A DNA stretch of 64,000 bases from Blautia sp. (GTDB lineage Bacteria > Bacillota > Clostridia > Lachnospirales > Lachnospiraceae), in NCBI GenBank assembly GCA_029257805.1, contig JARIAR010000031.1, positions 62,001 through 126,000 on the forward strand, written 5' to 3'. Below the pieces are notes generated by a model that was given only the letters and a program-made list of their open reading frames with translations, had not been told where the DNA came from and ran no database searches. Each line of letters starts with the position of its first letter. Within the stretch, counting starts at the first letter, position 1. Both the position numbers and the translations under genes were made by a program. Shown here piece by piece: positions 25,860 through 35,182 of this stretch.

Positions 25860-25885
25860 GGGATGCCTAAGGGCATCCCGTTTTT
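25860..25885 (+). terminator. Terminator after the HtrA gene
   Basis: GGGATGCC-TAAG-GGCATCCC followed by GTTTTTAT is a classic Rho-independent terminator. Confidence 0.88.
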
Positions 25886-25918
25886 ATAAAAACTTTATTT
25901 TAATAGTGCCTTATATTG

Positions 25919-25927
25919 TGGTATAAT
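25919..25927 (+). promoter_or_regulatory. Extended -10 promoter before the ClpX paralogue
   Basis: TGGTATAAT is a perfect -10 box with the TGn extension. A TTTAAT at 17 bases is a poor -35, which an extended -10 can tolerate. It lies 63 bases before the start. Confidence 0.5.
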
Positions 25928-25990
25928 AGGAACACTGAATAAAAGGATTTTAAAGATTCAAATATAGGGAGAAAGCAGAAAGGAGCCGCA

Positions 25991-27433
25991 ATGACAGATC
26001 GGTTTGATGATAAAGAAGAAAAACTGGAAGAGACAGTAGCAGAAAACAAAAAAGAACAGGATGATACAAGTGAATATGAGAATTTCTGTTTTCTCTGCAG
26101 ACGTCCGGAAAGCCAGTGCAAGGGAATGATAGAACTCCCCAATAATATACATATCTGCACAGATTGTATGCAGAAAAGCTTTGACACAATGAATAATCAG
26201 ATGAACAATGGGAATTTTAATTATTCAGATCTGCTGAACATGCCAAATGTCAGTATGATCGATCTGAGTAATTTTCAAAATCCAACACCAAAATCACAGA
26301 AAATTAAAAAGAAAAAAGAAGAAGAGAAAAAGCCGGTACTGGATTTAAAAAATATTCCGGCGCCGCATAAGATAAAGGCAACATTGGATGAATATGTAAT
26401 CGGGCAGGAATATGCAAAAAAAGTAATGTCCGTAGCTGTTTATAATCATTATAAAAGAGTAGCTACAAATACTATGGATGAAATTGAGATTGAGAAATCA
26501 AATATGCTTATGATAGGGCCTACTGGAAGCGGAAAAACCTATCTTGTAAAAACCCTGGCAAAACTTTTAGATGTCCCGCTGGCGATTGCAGATGCAACCT
26601 CCCTTACAGAGGCAGGCTATATCGGAGATGACATTGAAAGTGTTGTTTCCAAGCTTCTGGCTGCAGCAGATAATGATGTAGAAAAAGCAGAGCACGGAAT
26701 TATTTTTATAGATGAAATTGATAAGATTGCAAAAAAGAAAAATACAAATCAGAGAGATGTAAGTGGAGAAGCCGTACAGCAGGGAATGTTAAAACTGCTG
26801 GAAGGAAGCAAAGTGGAAGTTCCATTAGGTGCCAATAGTAAAAATGCCATGGTTCCGATGATAACAGTAGATACAAGAAATATTCTTTTTATCTGCGGCG
26901 GAGCTTTTCCGGATCTTGAGGGCATTATTAAAGAAAGACTGAATAAACAGGCTTCTATTGGATTTTATGCGGATCTGAAAGACAAATACGATCACGATCC
27001 TCATCTTCTGGAAAAGGTAACGGTAGATGATATCCGGACATTTGGTATGATACCGGAGTTTATAGGGCGTCTTCCGATCATCTTTACATTAAATGGGCTT
27101 ACAGAAGACATGCTTGTGAAAATTCTTAAAGAACCGAAAAATGCAATTTTGAAGCAGTATAAAAAGCTGTTGGCACTGGATGAAGTGAAACTGGAATTTG
27201 AAGATGGAGCACTTCATGCTATTGCTGCAAAAGCGATGGAAAAGAAAACAGGTGCCAGAGCGTTGCGGGCAATTCTGGAAGAATATATGCTTGATATCAT
27301 GTATGAAATTCCAAAAGATGACAGCATAGGAGAAGTGATTATAACAAGGGAGTATATTGAGGGGACGGGAGGTCCGAAAATTCTTCTTCGAGGACAGGAA
27401 GTACCTCTTATAGAGGAAAATATGCAAGTGTAA
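25991..27433 (+). CDS. Divergent second ClpX-type AAA+ unfoldase
   Basis: The protein (480 aa) has a ClpX-like zinc domain (CFLCRRPESQC..CTDC, Cys33/36/56/59), then AAA+ motifs: GPTGSGKT at ~175-182, GIIFIDEIDKIAKKK and the sensor region. The pore loop is GYIGDD where standard ClpX has GYVGED. The IGF tripeptide that docks ClpX to ClpP is kept (ASIGFYADL). The RKH pore loop of the standard ClpX (GGRKHPHQ, present in the paralogue at 51741) is replaced by VPLGANSKNAMVP. This suggests a ClpP partner with different substrates. It is followed by a zinc-ribbon gene 35 bases on. Confidence 0.88.
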   Translation: MTDRFDDKEEKLEETVAENKKEQDDTSEYENFCFLCRRPESQCKGMIELPNNIHICTDCMQKSFDTMNNQMNNGNFNYSDLLNMPNVSMIDLSNFQNPTPKSQKIKKKKEEEKKPVLDLKNIPAPHKIKATLDEYVIGQEYAKKVMSVAVYNHYKRVATNTMDEIEIEKSNMLMIGPTGSGKTYLVKTLAKLLDVPLAIADATSLTEAGYIGDDIESVVSKLLAAADNDVEKAEHGIIFIDEIDKIAKKKNTNQRDVSGEAVQQGMLKLLEGSKVEVPLGANSKNAMVPMITVDTRNILFICGGAFPDLEGIIKERLNKQASIGFYADLKDKYDHDPHLLEKVTVDDIRTFGMIPEFIGRLPIIFTLNGLTEDMLVKILKEPKNAILKQYKKLLALDEVKLEFEDGALHAIAAKAMEKKTGARALRAILEEYMLDIMYEIPKDDSIGEVIITREYIEGTGGPKILLRGQEVPLIEENMQV

Positions 27434-27467
27434 TATATAAGGGGCAGGAAAGGTAAGGTGACGATAA

Positions 27468-27932
27468 ATGGGAAATGATTTTTTTGAAAATTTAAGTGAG
27501 ACATTGTCAAGAACTGCAAAGGATATTAGCGAAAAAGCTGAAAATTTTTATGAATCTCAAAAATTACGCAACCAGATTTCAGGAGAAGAACGTATTATAA
27601 ACAAAACAATGAGAAATCTTGGAAATCTCATATATAAGAGATATGAAAAAGGAGAGGCAGTAGACGAAGAAGTGGCGGCTCTCTGTGGAGAGATATGTCA
27701 GCATAAGAATAAGATGGAGGGACTGAAAAAATCAGCAGCGAACAGACAGGGACAGAAAATTTGTAAATCCTGTCATAACGCAATTTCTGGAGATGCTGCT
27801 TTTTGTCCATATTGTGGGGAACCTTATACGGATGAGAAAGAAGCACCTGAAAAAGAATCATCTGAAAAAGAAGCACAAGAGGCAGAGGAAGAGAAGGAAG
27901 TAAATACGGAAGAGGAATCTGGCGAAGAGTAA
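27468..27932 (+). CDS. Zinc-ribbon protein of unknown function
   Basis: I do not recognise a named family. The 154-aa protein has a helical, probably coiled-coil N-terminal half (MGNDFFENLSETLSRTAKD to ~95), one zinc ribbon (CKSCHNAISGDAAFCPYCGEPY) and a C-terminal tail made almost only of Glu, Lys and Ser. There is no signal peptide or membrane segment. It lies directly downstream of the divergent ClpX gene and is likely co-transcribed, so an adaptor or substrate of that unfoldase is a possibility, not a conclusion. Confidence 0.75.
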   Translation: MGNDFFENLSETLSRTAKDISEKAENFYESQKLRNQISGEERIINKTMRNLGNLIYKRYEKGEAVDEEVAALCGEICQHKNKMEGLKKSAANRQGQKICKSCHNAISGDAAFCPYCGEPYTDEKEAPEKESSEKEAQEAEEEKEVNTEEESGEE

Positions 27933-28008
27933 AAGCAACTGGCAAACACATAAGCCTGCTGTGTGTCCGTGATAGAAAAACAAAAGTTTGTGAGAGAAAG
28001 AAAAAGCG

Positions 28009-28037
28009 TTGACATTTTGTTATAAATTTAATATAAT
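28009..28037 (+). promoter_or_regulatory. Sigma-A promoter for the symporter gene
   Basis: TTGACA and TATAAT are both perfect and 17 bases apart, about 65 bases before ATG 28103. Confidence 0.8.
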
Positions 28038-28102
28038 ATTTTTGCAGCGCTCGCATTACCGTGATAATACACGAAAACAAACAGAATGAGGAGAATCGGA
28101 AC

Positions 28103-29461
28103 ATGGAAGCAGTGATGAATTTTTTGGATTCCGTTGTGGGTACAGTAAATACTTTATTGTGGGATAATCTTTTGATGTATCTCCTGGTGCTTACAGGGAT
28201 TTATTTTACTTTTCGTTTGCGTTTTATCCAGGTGAGGAAATTTGGTGCAGGAATGAAAGCACTATTTGGAAATTTTTCTTTAAACGGCGGGTCACAAGGA
28301 GAAGGATTAAGTTCTTTTCAGGCTCTTACAACTGCAATTGCAGCCCAGGTAGGAACGGGTAATATTGCAGGTGCAGCTACTGCTTTGGCTTCCGGTGGAC
28401 CTGGTGCTATTTTCTGGATGTGGGTTTCTGCCTTTTTTGGAATGGCAACTATTTATTCTGAGGCAGTTTTGGCACAGCATACAAAACAAGTGGTAGATGG
28501 AAATATAACAGGTGGACCTGTATATTACATAAAAGCTGTTTTTAAAGGAAAGTTTGGAAAGTTTCTTGCGGGATTTTTCTCGATTGCAATTATTCTTGCT
28601 CTTGGATTTATGGGAAATATGGTGCAGTCCAATTCTATTGGAGATTCTTTTCATAATGCGTTTGGGATTGAACCCATGATTGTGGGGATTTGTGTAGCGG
28701 CGATTGCTGCTGTGATCTTTATAGGTGGTGTAAAAAGAATTGCCTGGGTAACAGAAAAAGTGGTTCCTGTAATGGCACTGTTTTATATCGTCGGCTGTGT
28801 GATTATTTTATGCAGATGTGGAAGCGGTGTTGGAATGGCATTTAAACAGATTTTTGTAATGGCTTTCTGTCCACAGGCAATGGCAGGAGGCGTTTTGGGT
28901 ATTACTGTTCAGAAAGCAATGCGTTTTGGAGTTGCAAGAGGTTTGTTTTCAAATGAAGCAGGTATGGGATCCACTCCGCATGCACATGCTACTGCTCAGG
29001 TTGCACATCCTGGAGATCAGGGAATTATTGCTATGATGGGAGTATTTATTGATACATTTGTAATTCTTACTCTTACAGCGCTTGTAATCATCTCTACCGG
29101 TGCGTTAGATACAGGATTAACAGGTTCTGGTCTTGCACAGGCGGCATTTGATGCAAAATTTGGTTCCTATGGAAAGATATTTATTGCAATCTGTATGCTG
29201 TTTTTTGCTTTTACCACTATTATTGGCTGGTATTATTTCGGAGAAGTAAACGTACGATATCTATTTGGAAAAAAAGCAGTGAAGGTTTATTCTGTTCTTG
29301 TATTGTTTTTTGTTATTGCAGGATCTGTTTTGAAAGTGCAGCTTGTATGGGACATGTCTGATATGTTTAACGGACTTATGGTATTGCCAAACTTGATTGC
29401 TCTTTTGGCTTCCGGAAGCATAGTAGTTGCAATTACAAAAAAATATGAAAAAAGGTATTGA
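28103..29461 (+). CDS. Alanine/glycine:cation symporter (AGCS) family transporter
   Basis: A 452-aa polytopic membrane protein with AGCS signatures GLSSFQALTTAIAAQVGTGNIAGAATAL, GGPGAIFWMWVSAFFGMAT and NEAGMGSTPHAHATA. The family moves alanine or glycine with sodium (or protons). ATG 28103 follows AATGAGGAGAATCGG; the ORF-track start lies 14 codons earlier without a site. It has its own strong promoter. The next gene is tRNA-Leu, whose promoter overlaps its stop codon. Confidence 0.92.
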   Translation: MEAVMNFLDSVVGTVNTLLWDNLLMYLLVLTGIYFTFRLRFIQVRKFGAGMKALFGNFSLNGGSQGEGLSSFQALTTAIAAQVGTGNIAGAATALASGGPGAIFWMWVSAFFGMATIYSEAVLAQHTKQVVDGNITGGPVYYIKAVFKGKFGKFLAGFFSIAIILALGFMGNMVQSNSIGDSFHNAFGIEPMIVGICVAAIAAVIFIGGVKRIAWVTEKVVPVMALFYIVGCVIILCRCGSGVGMAFKQIFVMAFCPQAMAGGVLGITVQKAMRFGVARGLFSNEAGMGSTPHAHATAQVAHPGDQGIIAMMGVFIDTFVILTLTALVIISTGALDTGLTGSGLAQAAFDAKFGSYGKIFIAICMLFFAFTTIIGWYYFGEVNVRYLFGKKAVKVYSVLVLFFVIAGSVLKVQLVWDMSDMFNGLMVLPNLIALLASGSIVVAITKKYEKRY

Positions 29462-29486
29462 CTTTTAGAAGAGAATGAGGTATTAT
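29458..29486 (+). promoter_or_regulatory. Likely promoter of tRNA-Leu
   Basis: TTGACT and TATTAT lie 17 bases apart (an overlapping TATAAT is 3 bases later). The -35 box overlaps the symporter stop codon; the tRNA starts about 39 bases after the -10. Confidence 0.5.
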
Positions 29487-29524
29487 AATCAAGCAGTCGC
29501 GAAGAGCGGCTAACATAAAGAAAT

Positions 29525-29608
29525 GCAGGAGTGGCGGAATTGGCAGACGCGCAGGCTTCAGGTGCCTGTGGTAGCAATATCGTGTGGGTTCAAGTCCCAT
29601 CTCCTGCA
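29525..29608 (+). tRNA. tRNA-Leu(CAG)
   Basis: GCAGGAG pairs with CTCCTGC as acceptor stem. The anticodon stem CAGGC/GCCTG encloses TTCAGGT, giving anticodon CAG. A class II variable arm and the T-loop GGTTCAAGTCC are present. The 3' CCA is not encoded; the discriminator is A. Confidence 0.95.
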
Positions 29609-29622
29609 TTATTTTTTTGCAG

Positions 29623-29665
29623 AAAACGGTAAGTTAAGATGTATTCTTAACTTACCGTTTTTTTG
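29623..29665 (+). terminator. Terminator of tRNA-Leu
   Basis: AAAACGGTAAGTTAAG and CTTAACTTACCGTTTT form a perfect 16-bp stem followed by more Ts. Confidence 0.92.
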
Positions 29666-29745
29666 TTTTGTGCAATAGCACGTATTTTTTTGCAAAAAAC
29701 TGAAAAAAATTTATATGAATATCATTATTTTTCGTATTTATTTTC

Positions 29746-29774
29746 TTGAAAAACAAATCCTCTTGTGATACAAT
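29746..29774 (+). promoter_or_regulatory. Sigma-A promoter of carAB
   Basis: TTGAAA and TACAAT are 17 bases apart, about 67 bases before carA. No PyrR-type attenuator is evident in the short leader. Confidence 0.6.
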
Positions 29775-29841
29775 TTTGAAGATTTAGGATAAAATATCCT
29801 TCAAAAAAGACAGTGAAAACAACAGTAGAAAGGGAGATTGT

Positions 29842-30918
29842 ATGAAAGCATTTCTAATATTAGAAGATGGCCATGTATTTACCGGAACAAGTATCGGCTC
29901 AACAAGAGAAGTCATCAGCGAAATCGTTTTTAATACTTCCATGACCGGTTATCTGGAAGTGATGACGGACCCCTCCTATGCGGGACAGGCAGTTTGTATG
30001 ACCTATCCTTTAATAGGAAATTATGGAATCTGTTATGATGACCAGGAGTCCAGAAAACCATGGATTGACGCTTTTATTGTCCGTGAGTTATCCAGAGTGC
30101 CAAGTAACTTTAGAAGCGTAGATACGATTCAGCATTTTCTCGCAAAACACGATATTCCTGGTATAGCAGGAATTGATACAAGAGCATTGACCAGAATTCT
30201 TCGGGAGAAGGGAACTATGAACGGTATGATCACGGTCAATGAAGAATATGATTTAGATACAATTCTCCCCAGATTAAAACAATATACAACAGGTAAAGTA
30301 GTAGAAAAAGTAACCTGCCGGGAAAAAGAAATTTTAAAGGGGAATGGTCCTAAAGTTGCGCTTATGGATTTTGGTGCAAAACGAAATATTGCGCGCTCTT
30401 TAAATGAGAGAGGATGTCAGGTGACGATTTATCCGGCGCTGACTTCGGCAGAAGAAATCTTAAAAGAAAATCCTGACGGGATTATGTTGAGTAATGGACC
30501 TGGAGATCCGAAGGAATGTACTTCCATTATAAAAGAAATAAAGAAATTATACGATTCTGATGTGCCGATTTTTGCAATCTGTCTTGGACATCAGCTTATG
30601 GCTCTTGCTACAGGAGGAGATACGTATAAAATGAAATATGGCCACCGTGGTGGAAATCATCCGGTTAAAGATCTGGAAACAGGAAGAGTATACATCTCTT
30701 CTCAGAACCATGGCTATGTAGTAGATGCAAAAGGCCTTGAAGAGAAAAATATTGCGCGTCCTGCATTTGTAAATGTAAATGATGGAACGAATGAAGGCAT
30801 GGTTTATGAAGGAAAGAATATTTTTACGGTACAGTTCCATCCGGAGGCGTGTCCGGGACCGCTTGATTCCGGATATTTATTTGATCGATTTATGGATATG
30901 ATGGGAGGGAAACGCTAA
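29842..30918 (+). CDS. carA: Carbamoyl-phosphate synthase, glutamine amidotransferase subunit
   Basis: The 358-aa small subunit has the N-terminal CPSase domain (LEDGHVFTGTSIGS, FNTSMTGYLEVMTDPSY) and a class I glutaminase with nucleophile Cys in IFAICLGHQLMALA and His/Glu in QFHPEACPGP. It supplies ammonia from glutamine to CarB for carbamoyl phosphate, used in pyrimidine and arginine synthesis. The stop overlaps the carB start by one base. Upstream is a sigma-A promoter; other pyr or arg genes are absent from the window. Confidence 0.97.
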   Translation: MKAFLILEDGHVFTGTSIGSTREVISEIVFNTSMTGYLEVMTDPSYAGQAVCMTYPLIGNYGICYDDQESRKPWIDAFIVRELSRVPSNFRSVDTIQHFLAKHDIPGIAGIDTRALTRILREKGTMNGMITVNEEYDLDTILPRLKQYTTGKVVEKVTCREKEILKGNGPKVALMDFGAKRNIARSLNERGCQVTIYPALTSAEEILKENPDGIMLSNGPGDPKECTSIIKEIKKLYDSDVPIFAICLGHQLMALATGGDTYKMKYGHRGGNHPVKDLETGRVYISSQNHGYVVDAKGLEEKNIARPAFVNVNDGTNEGMVYEGKNIFTVQFHPEACPGPLDSGYLFDRFMDMMGGKR

Positions 30919-33900
30919 TGCCAAGAAATAAAGACATTAAGAAAGTACTTGTAATTGGTTCTGGTCCGATTATTATTGGGCAGGCAGCAGAATTTGACTA
31001 TGCAGGAACTCAGGCATGCCGTTCCCTGAAAGAAGAAGGCCTGGAAGTTGTTCTTTTAAATTCCAACCCGGCAACAATTATGACAGATAAGGATATTGCA
31101 GATCGTGTTTATATTGAGCCTCTTACAGTAGAAGTAGTAGAGCAGCTGATCCTGAAAGAAAAACCAGACAGTGTGCTTCCTACTCTCGGGGGACAGGCAG
31201 GTTTAAACCTTGCCATGGAATTAGAAGAAAAAGGATTTTTGAAAGAACATAATGTGCGTCTTATTGGCACAACTGCAGAAACAATTAAAAAAGCAGAAGA
31301 TCGTCAGGAATTTAAAGATACCATGGAAAAAATCGGAGAGCCTGTGGCAGCTTCTCTTGTTGTTACCACAGTAGAAGCCGGTGTTGCGTTTACAAAGACA
31401 ATTGGCTATCCGGTGGTTCTTCGCCCTGCTTATACTTTAGGAGGAAGTGGAGGCGGAATTGCCAACAACGAAGAAGAACTTCGAGAAATTCTGGAAAATG
31501 GTCTGAGACTTTCCCGTGTGGGAGAAGTTCTGGTAGAACGTTGTATCGCAGGATGGAAAGAAATTGAATACGAAGTAATGAGAGACAGCGCTGGAAACTG
31601 CATTACAGTATGTAATATGGAAAACCTTGATCCGGTAGGTGTTCATACAGGGGATTCCATTGTTGTAGCCCCTTCTCAGACACTGGGTGATAAAGAATAC
31701 CAGATGCTCCGTACTTCGGCTTTAAATATTATTACAGAACTTGGAATTACCGGTGGATGTAATGTACAGTATGCGCTGCATCCGGAAAGTTTTGAGTATT
31801 GCGTAATCGAGGTAAATCCTCGTGTAAGCCGTTCCTCCGCTCTTGCAAGTAAGGCAACGGGATATCCTATTGCAAAAGTTGCGGCAAAAATTGCGTTAGG
31901 CTATACACTGGATGAAATTCCAAATGCCATTACAGGAAAAACATTTGCAAGTTTCGAACCAATGTTGGATTACTGTGTTGTAAAAATTCCGCGTCTGCCT
32001 TTTGATAAATTTATTACAGCAAAAAGAACTCTTACAACGCAGATGAAGGCAACTGGAGAGGTTATGAGTATCTGCCATAATTTTGAAGGAGCGCTTATGA
32101 AGGCGATCCGTTCTCTGGAACAACATGTGGATAGCCTGATGTCTTATGATTTTACGGAACTTTCAGATGAGGCACTTCTGGAGGAACTGAAGATTGTGGA
32201 TGACAGAAGAATCTGGAAGATTGCAGAAGCAATCAGACGAGGTATGCCTCAGGAAATGCTGCATCAAATCACAAGGATTGATTTGTGGTTTATTGATAAA
32301 ATTGCCATTCTTGTAGAAATGGAACAGGCGCTTAAAGACAAAGAACTTACCGAAGATCTTCTTCTGGAAGCAAAACGTATGGAATTTCCGGATTCTGTGA
32401 TTGCAGGTCTTTCAGGAAAAACAGAAGCAGAAATAAAAGCGCTTAGAGATAAATACGGAATTAAAGCAGCTTATAAAATGGTAGATACATGTGCTGCGGA
32501 ATTTGAAGCGGCAACTCCATATTACTATTCTGTATATGGAAATTCCGAAACAGAAAATGAAGCGGTATCAGATTCCGGAAAGAAAAAAATTCTTGTATTA
32601 GGTTCTGGTCCAATTCGTATTGGGCAGGGAATTGAGTTTGATTTCTGTTCTGTACATTGTACATGGGCTTTTGCAAAAGAAGGTTATGAGACTATTATTA
32701 TCAATAACAACCCGGAAACAGTAAGTACAGACTTTGACATTGCAGATAAACTGTATTTTGAGCCGCTTACACCGGAAGATGTAGAAAATGTGGTAAATAT
32801 GGAACAACCGGATGGTGCAGTTGTACAGTTTGGAGGGCAGACTGCGATTAAGCTTACAGAAGCGCTTATGAAAATGGGTGTTAAAATCCTGGGAACATCT
32901 GCAGAAGACGTAGATGCTGCAGAGGACCGGGAGCTGTTTGATAAGATATTAGAGCAGTGTCAGATTCCGAGACCAAAGGGTCATACTGTTTTCACTGCGG
33001 AAGAAGCTAAAAAAGCTGCTTCTGAATTGGGATATCCGGTGCTGGTAAGACCTTCTTATGTGTTAGGCGGACAGGGAATGCGCATCGCAGTAAGTGATGA
33101 AGATGTAGAAGAATATATCGGAATCATTAATCAGATTGCCCAGGAGCATCCGATTCTGGTGGATAAATATCTGATTGGAAAAGAGATTGAAGTAGATGCT
33201 GTATGTGATGGGGATGATATTTTAATTCCGGGAATCATGGAACATATTGAACGTGCAGGAATTCATTCAGGAGACAGTATTTCTGTATATCCTGCTCAGA
33301 CATTAAGTGAAACTGCAAAAGCAACGATTGCAGAATATACACGCCGTCTTGCAAAAGCGCTTCATGTGGTGGGTATGATCAATATCCAGTTTATTGTATG
33401 TGGAGAAGATGTATATGTAATCGAGGTAAATCCACGTTCCAGCCGTACAGTTCCATATATCAGTAAAGTAACAGGAATTCCGATTGTGCCATTGGCAACA
33501 AAAGTAATTCTGGGATATAAATTAAAAGAAATGGGATATGAACCGGGACTTCAGCCGGAAGCAGAGCATATTGCAATTAAAATGCCGGTATTTTCTTTTG
33601 AAAAGATCAGAGGTGCAGATATTAGTCTCGGACCGGAAATGAAATCAACAGGAGAATGTCTTGGAATTGCGTCTACCTTTAATGAAGCACTTTATAAAGC
33701 ATTCATTGGAGCTGGAATCCGTCTTCCAAAACATAAAAACATGATCATCACTGTGAAAGATGAGGATAAAGAAGATATTATTCCGATCGCAAAACGTTTT
33801 GAAACTCAGGGATATCGAATTTATGCTACAAGAGGAACGGCAAAAGTTTTAAAAGAAAATGGCATTCGTGTAATACGAACAAACAAACTGGAACAGCCGG

Positions 33901-34133
33901 CACCAAATCTTATGGATCTCATTCTGGGACATAAGATTGATGTGGTTATTGACACGCCGCCTCAAGGTGTGGAACATCAGAAGGATGGCTTCCTTATTAG
34001 AAGAAATGCCATTGAAACAGGAGTGAATGTTCTTACCAGTCTTGACACAGCGGAAGCTCTTGTAACAAGTCTGGAAAATACCGATCTGCATAATCTTACT
34101 TTGATTGATATTGCAACCATAGCAAATCGATAA
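30918..34133 (+). CDS. carB: Carbamoyl-phosphate synthase, large subunit
   Basis: The 1071-aa protein has the two homologous synthetase halves: half 1 opens KVLVIGSGPIIIGQAAEFDY, half 2 opens KILVLGSGPIRIGQGIEFDF near residue 555. Each holds an ATP-grasp domain (VEVNPRVSRSSALASKATG and VEVNPRSSRTVPYISKVTG). The last ~130 residues are the allosteric MGS-like domain (YRIYATRGTAKVLKENG). Full length, no disruption. It is translationally coupled to carA. Confidence 0.98.
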   Translation: MPRNKDIKKVLVIGSGPIIIGQAAEFDYAGTQACRSLKEEGLEVVLLNSNPATIMTDKDIADRVYIEPLTVEVVEQLILKEKPDSVLPTLGGQAGLNLAMELEEKGFLKEHNVRLIGTTAETIKKAEDRQEFKDTMEKIGEPVAASLVVTTVEAGVAFTKTIGYPVVLRPAYTLGGSGGGIANNEEELREILENGLRLSRVGEVLVERCIAGWKEIEYEVMRDSAGNCITVCNMENLDPVGVHTGDSIVVAPSQTLGDKEYQMLRTSALNIITELGITGGCNVQYALHPESFEYCVIEVNPRVSRSSALASKATGYPIAKVAAKIALGYTLDEIPNAITGKTFASFEPMLDYCVVKIPRLPFDKFITAKRTLTTQMKATGEVMSICHNFEGALMKAIRSLEQHVDSLMSYDFTELSDEALLEELKIVDDRRIWKIAEAIRRGMPQEMLHQITRIDLWFIDKIAILVEMEQALKDKELTEDLLLEAKRMEFPDSVIAGLSGKTEAEIKALRDKYGIKAAYKMVDTCAAEFEAATPYYYSVYGNSETENEAVSDSGKKKILVLGSGPIRIGQGIEFDFCSVHCTWAFAKEGYETIIINNNPETVSTDFDIADKLYFEPLTPEDVENVVNMEQPDGAVVQFGGQTAIKLTEALMKMGVKILGTSAEDVDAAEDRELFDKILEQCQIPRPKGHTVFTAEEAKKAASELGYPVLVRPSYVLGGQGMRIAVSDEDVEEYIGIINQIAQEHPILVDKYLIGKEIEVDAVCDGDDILIPGIMEHIERAGIHSGDSISVYPAQTLSETAKATIAEYTRRLAKALHVVGMINIQFIVCGEDVYVIEVNPRSSRTVPYISKVTGIPIVPLATKVILGYKLKEMGYEPGLQPEAEHIAIKMPVFSFEKIRGADISLGPEMKSTGECLGIASTFNEALYKAFIGAGIRLPKHKNMIITVKDEDKEDIIPIAKRFETQGYRIYATRGTAKVLKENGIRVIRTNKLEQPAPNLMDLILGHKIDVVIDTPPQGVEHQKDGFLIRRNAIETGVNVLTSLDTAEALVTSLENTDLHNLTLIDIATIANR

Positions 34134-34148
34134 TTTGTAAATTGTACA

Positions 34149-34177
34149 TTTACGAATTTCATAATATATACTATAAT
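34149..34177 (+). promoter_or_regulatory. Possible promoter of uppP
   Basis: TTTACG and TATAAT lie 17 bases apart, just before a 13-bp hairpin. Confidence 0.4.
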
Positions 34178-34180
34178 TTA

Positions 34181-34213
34181 GAGGACGGGGATTCACAGGA
34201 AATCTCCGTCCTC
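34181..34213 (+). terminator. Hairpin between carB and uppP
   Basis: GAGGACGGGGATT and AATCTCCGTCCTC form a 13-bp stem with one mismatch. The following ATTATAT is a weak U-run, so this may be a carB terminator or, being after the -10 box, an attenuator of uppP. Confidence 0.55.
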
Positions 34214-34240
34214 ATTATATAAAAGAAGAAAGGGGAAAAA

Positions 34241-35140
34241 ATGGAAATTTTAGAATTTTTGAAAGTTGTCCTGTTGGGGATTGTAGAGGGGATTACAGAA
34301 TGGCTTCCCATCAGCAGCACAGGACATATGATTCTTGTAGATGAGTTTATTAAATTAAATGTAACGCAGGAATTTAAAGAATTTTTTCTGGTAGTGATTC
34401 AGCTTGGCGCCATTCTTGCAGTTGTGCTTTTATATTGGGGGAAATTATGGCCTTTTTATAACAGACCTGTTTCCGGTAAAGTAAAAGCACAGTTAAAAGG
34501 GGAACCGGCAGTGAAAAGAGGGGTACTTACTTTTGTAGAGCGTTTTTGCGACAAAGAAAAGTGGGTATTATGGTTTAAAATTTTTGTTGCGTGTATCCCT
34601 ACTATTGTAATTGCGTTACCATTTAATGATATAATAGAAGAGAAATTTAACAATTACGTAGTAGTTGCAATTGCTTTGATCGTGTATGGTGTTTTATTTA
34701 TTGTTATTGAAAATTATAACAAAAAGAGACGCCCAAGCTGCAGAAGTCTGCAGAATCTGACATTTAAAACAGCGTTTATTATAGGCTTGTTTCAGGTATT
34801 TTCTGTCATTCCGGGTACCTCACGTTCCGGCTCAACAATCATTGGAGGAATTTTGGCAGGAACTTCCCGAACGGTAGCTGCGGAATTTACATTTTTCCTT
34901 GCAATTCCCGTTATGTTTGGAGCCAGCCTTTTGAAATTGATTAAATTTGGACTTGTTTTTACAGGAACAGAAATTTTCATTCTTGTAACAGGATGTCTTG
35001 TATCTTTTGTTGTTTCTATTTTTGCGATTAAATTTTTGATGGGATATATTAAGAAGCATGATTTTAAAGTATTTGGCTGGTATCGAATTGTGCTTGGTAT
35101 CATGGTGCTTGGTTATTTTATAGGAAAAAATTTTATCTGA
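34241..35140 (+). CDS. uppP: Undecaprenyl-diphosphatase (BacA/UppP)
   Basis: The 299-aa membrane protein has both family motifs, [21 protein letters not shown] near the N-terminus and [17 protein letters not shown] in the middle, and about seven to eight hydrophobic helices. It recycles undecaprenyl diphosphate to the monophosphate used by wall and polysaccharide synthesis, which also serves the sugar transferase at 20328. Ribosome site AAGAAGAAAGGGG. Missing Glu-rich deviations: none seen. Confidence 0.95.
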   Translation: MEILEFLKVVLLGIVEGITEWLPISSTGHMILVDEFIKLNVTQEFKEFFLVVIQLGAILAVVLLYWGKLWPFYNRPVSGKVKAQLKGEPAVKRGVLTFVERFCDKEKWVLWFKIFVACIPTIVIALPFNDIIEEKFNNYVVVAIALIVYGVLFIVIENYNKKRRPSCRSLQNLTFKTAFIIGLFQVFSVIPGTSRSGSTIIGGILAGTSRTVAAEFTFFLAIPVMFGASLLKLIKFGLVFTGTEIFILVTGCLVSFVVSIFAIKFLMGYIKKHDFKVFGWYRIVLGIMVLGYFIGKNFI

Positions 35141-35182
35141 TAAAAAGATATAAGGGATGACAGCAGAAAGGAAGACAACAAC

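Noticed and set aside
29287-29577. 96-aa minus-strand ORF
   Set aside because: It overlaps tRNA-Leu and the symporter gene and has no ribosome site or recognisable motif.
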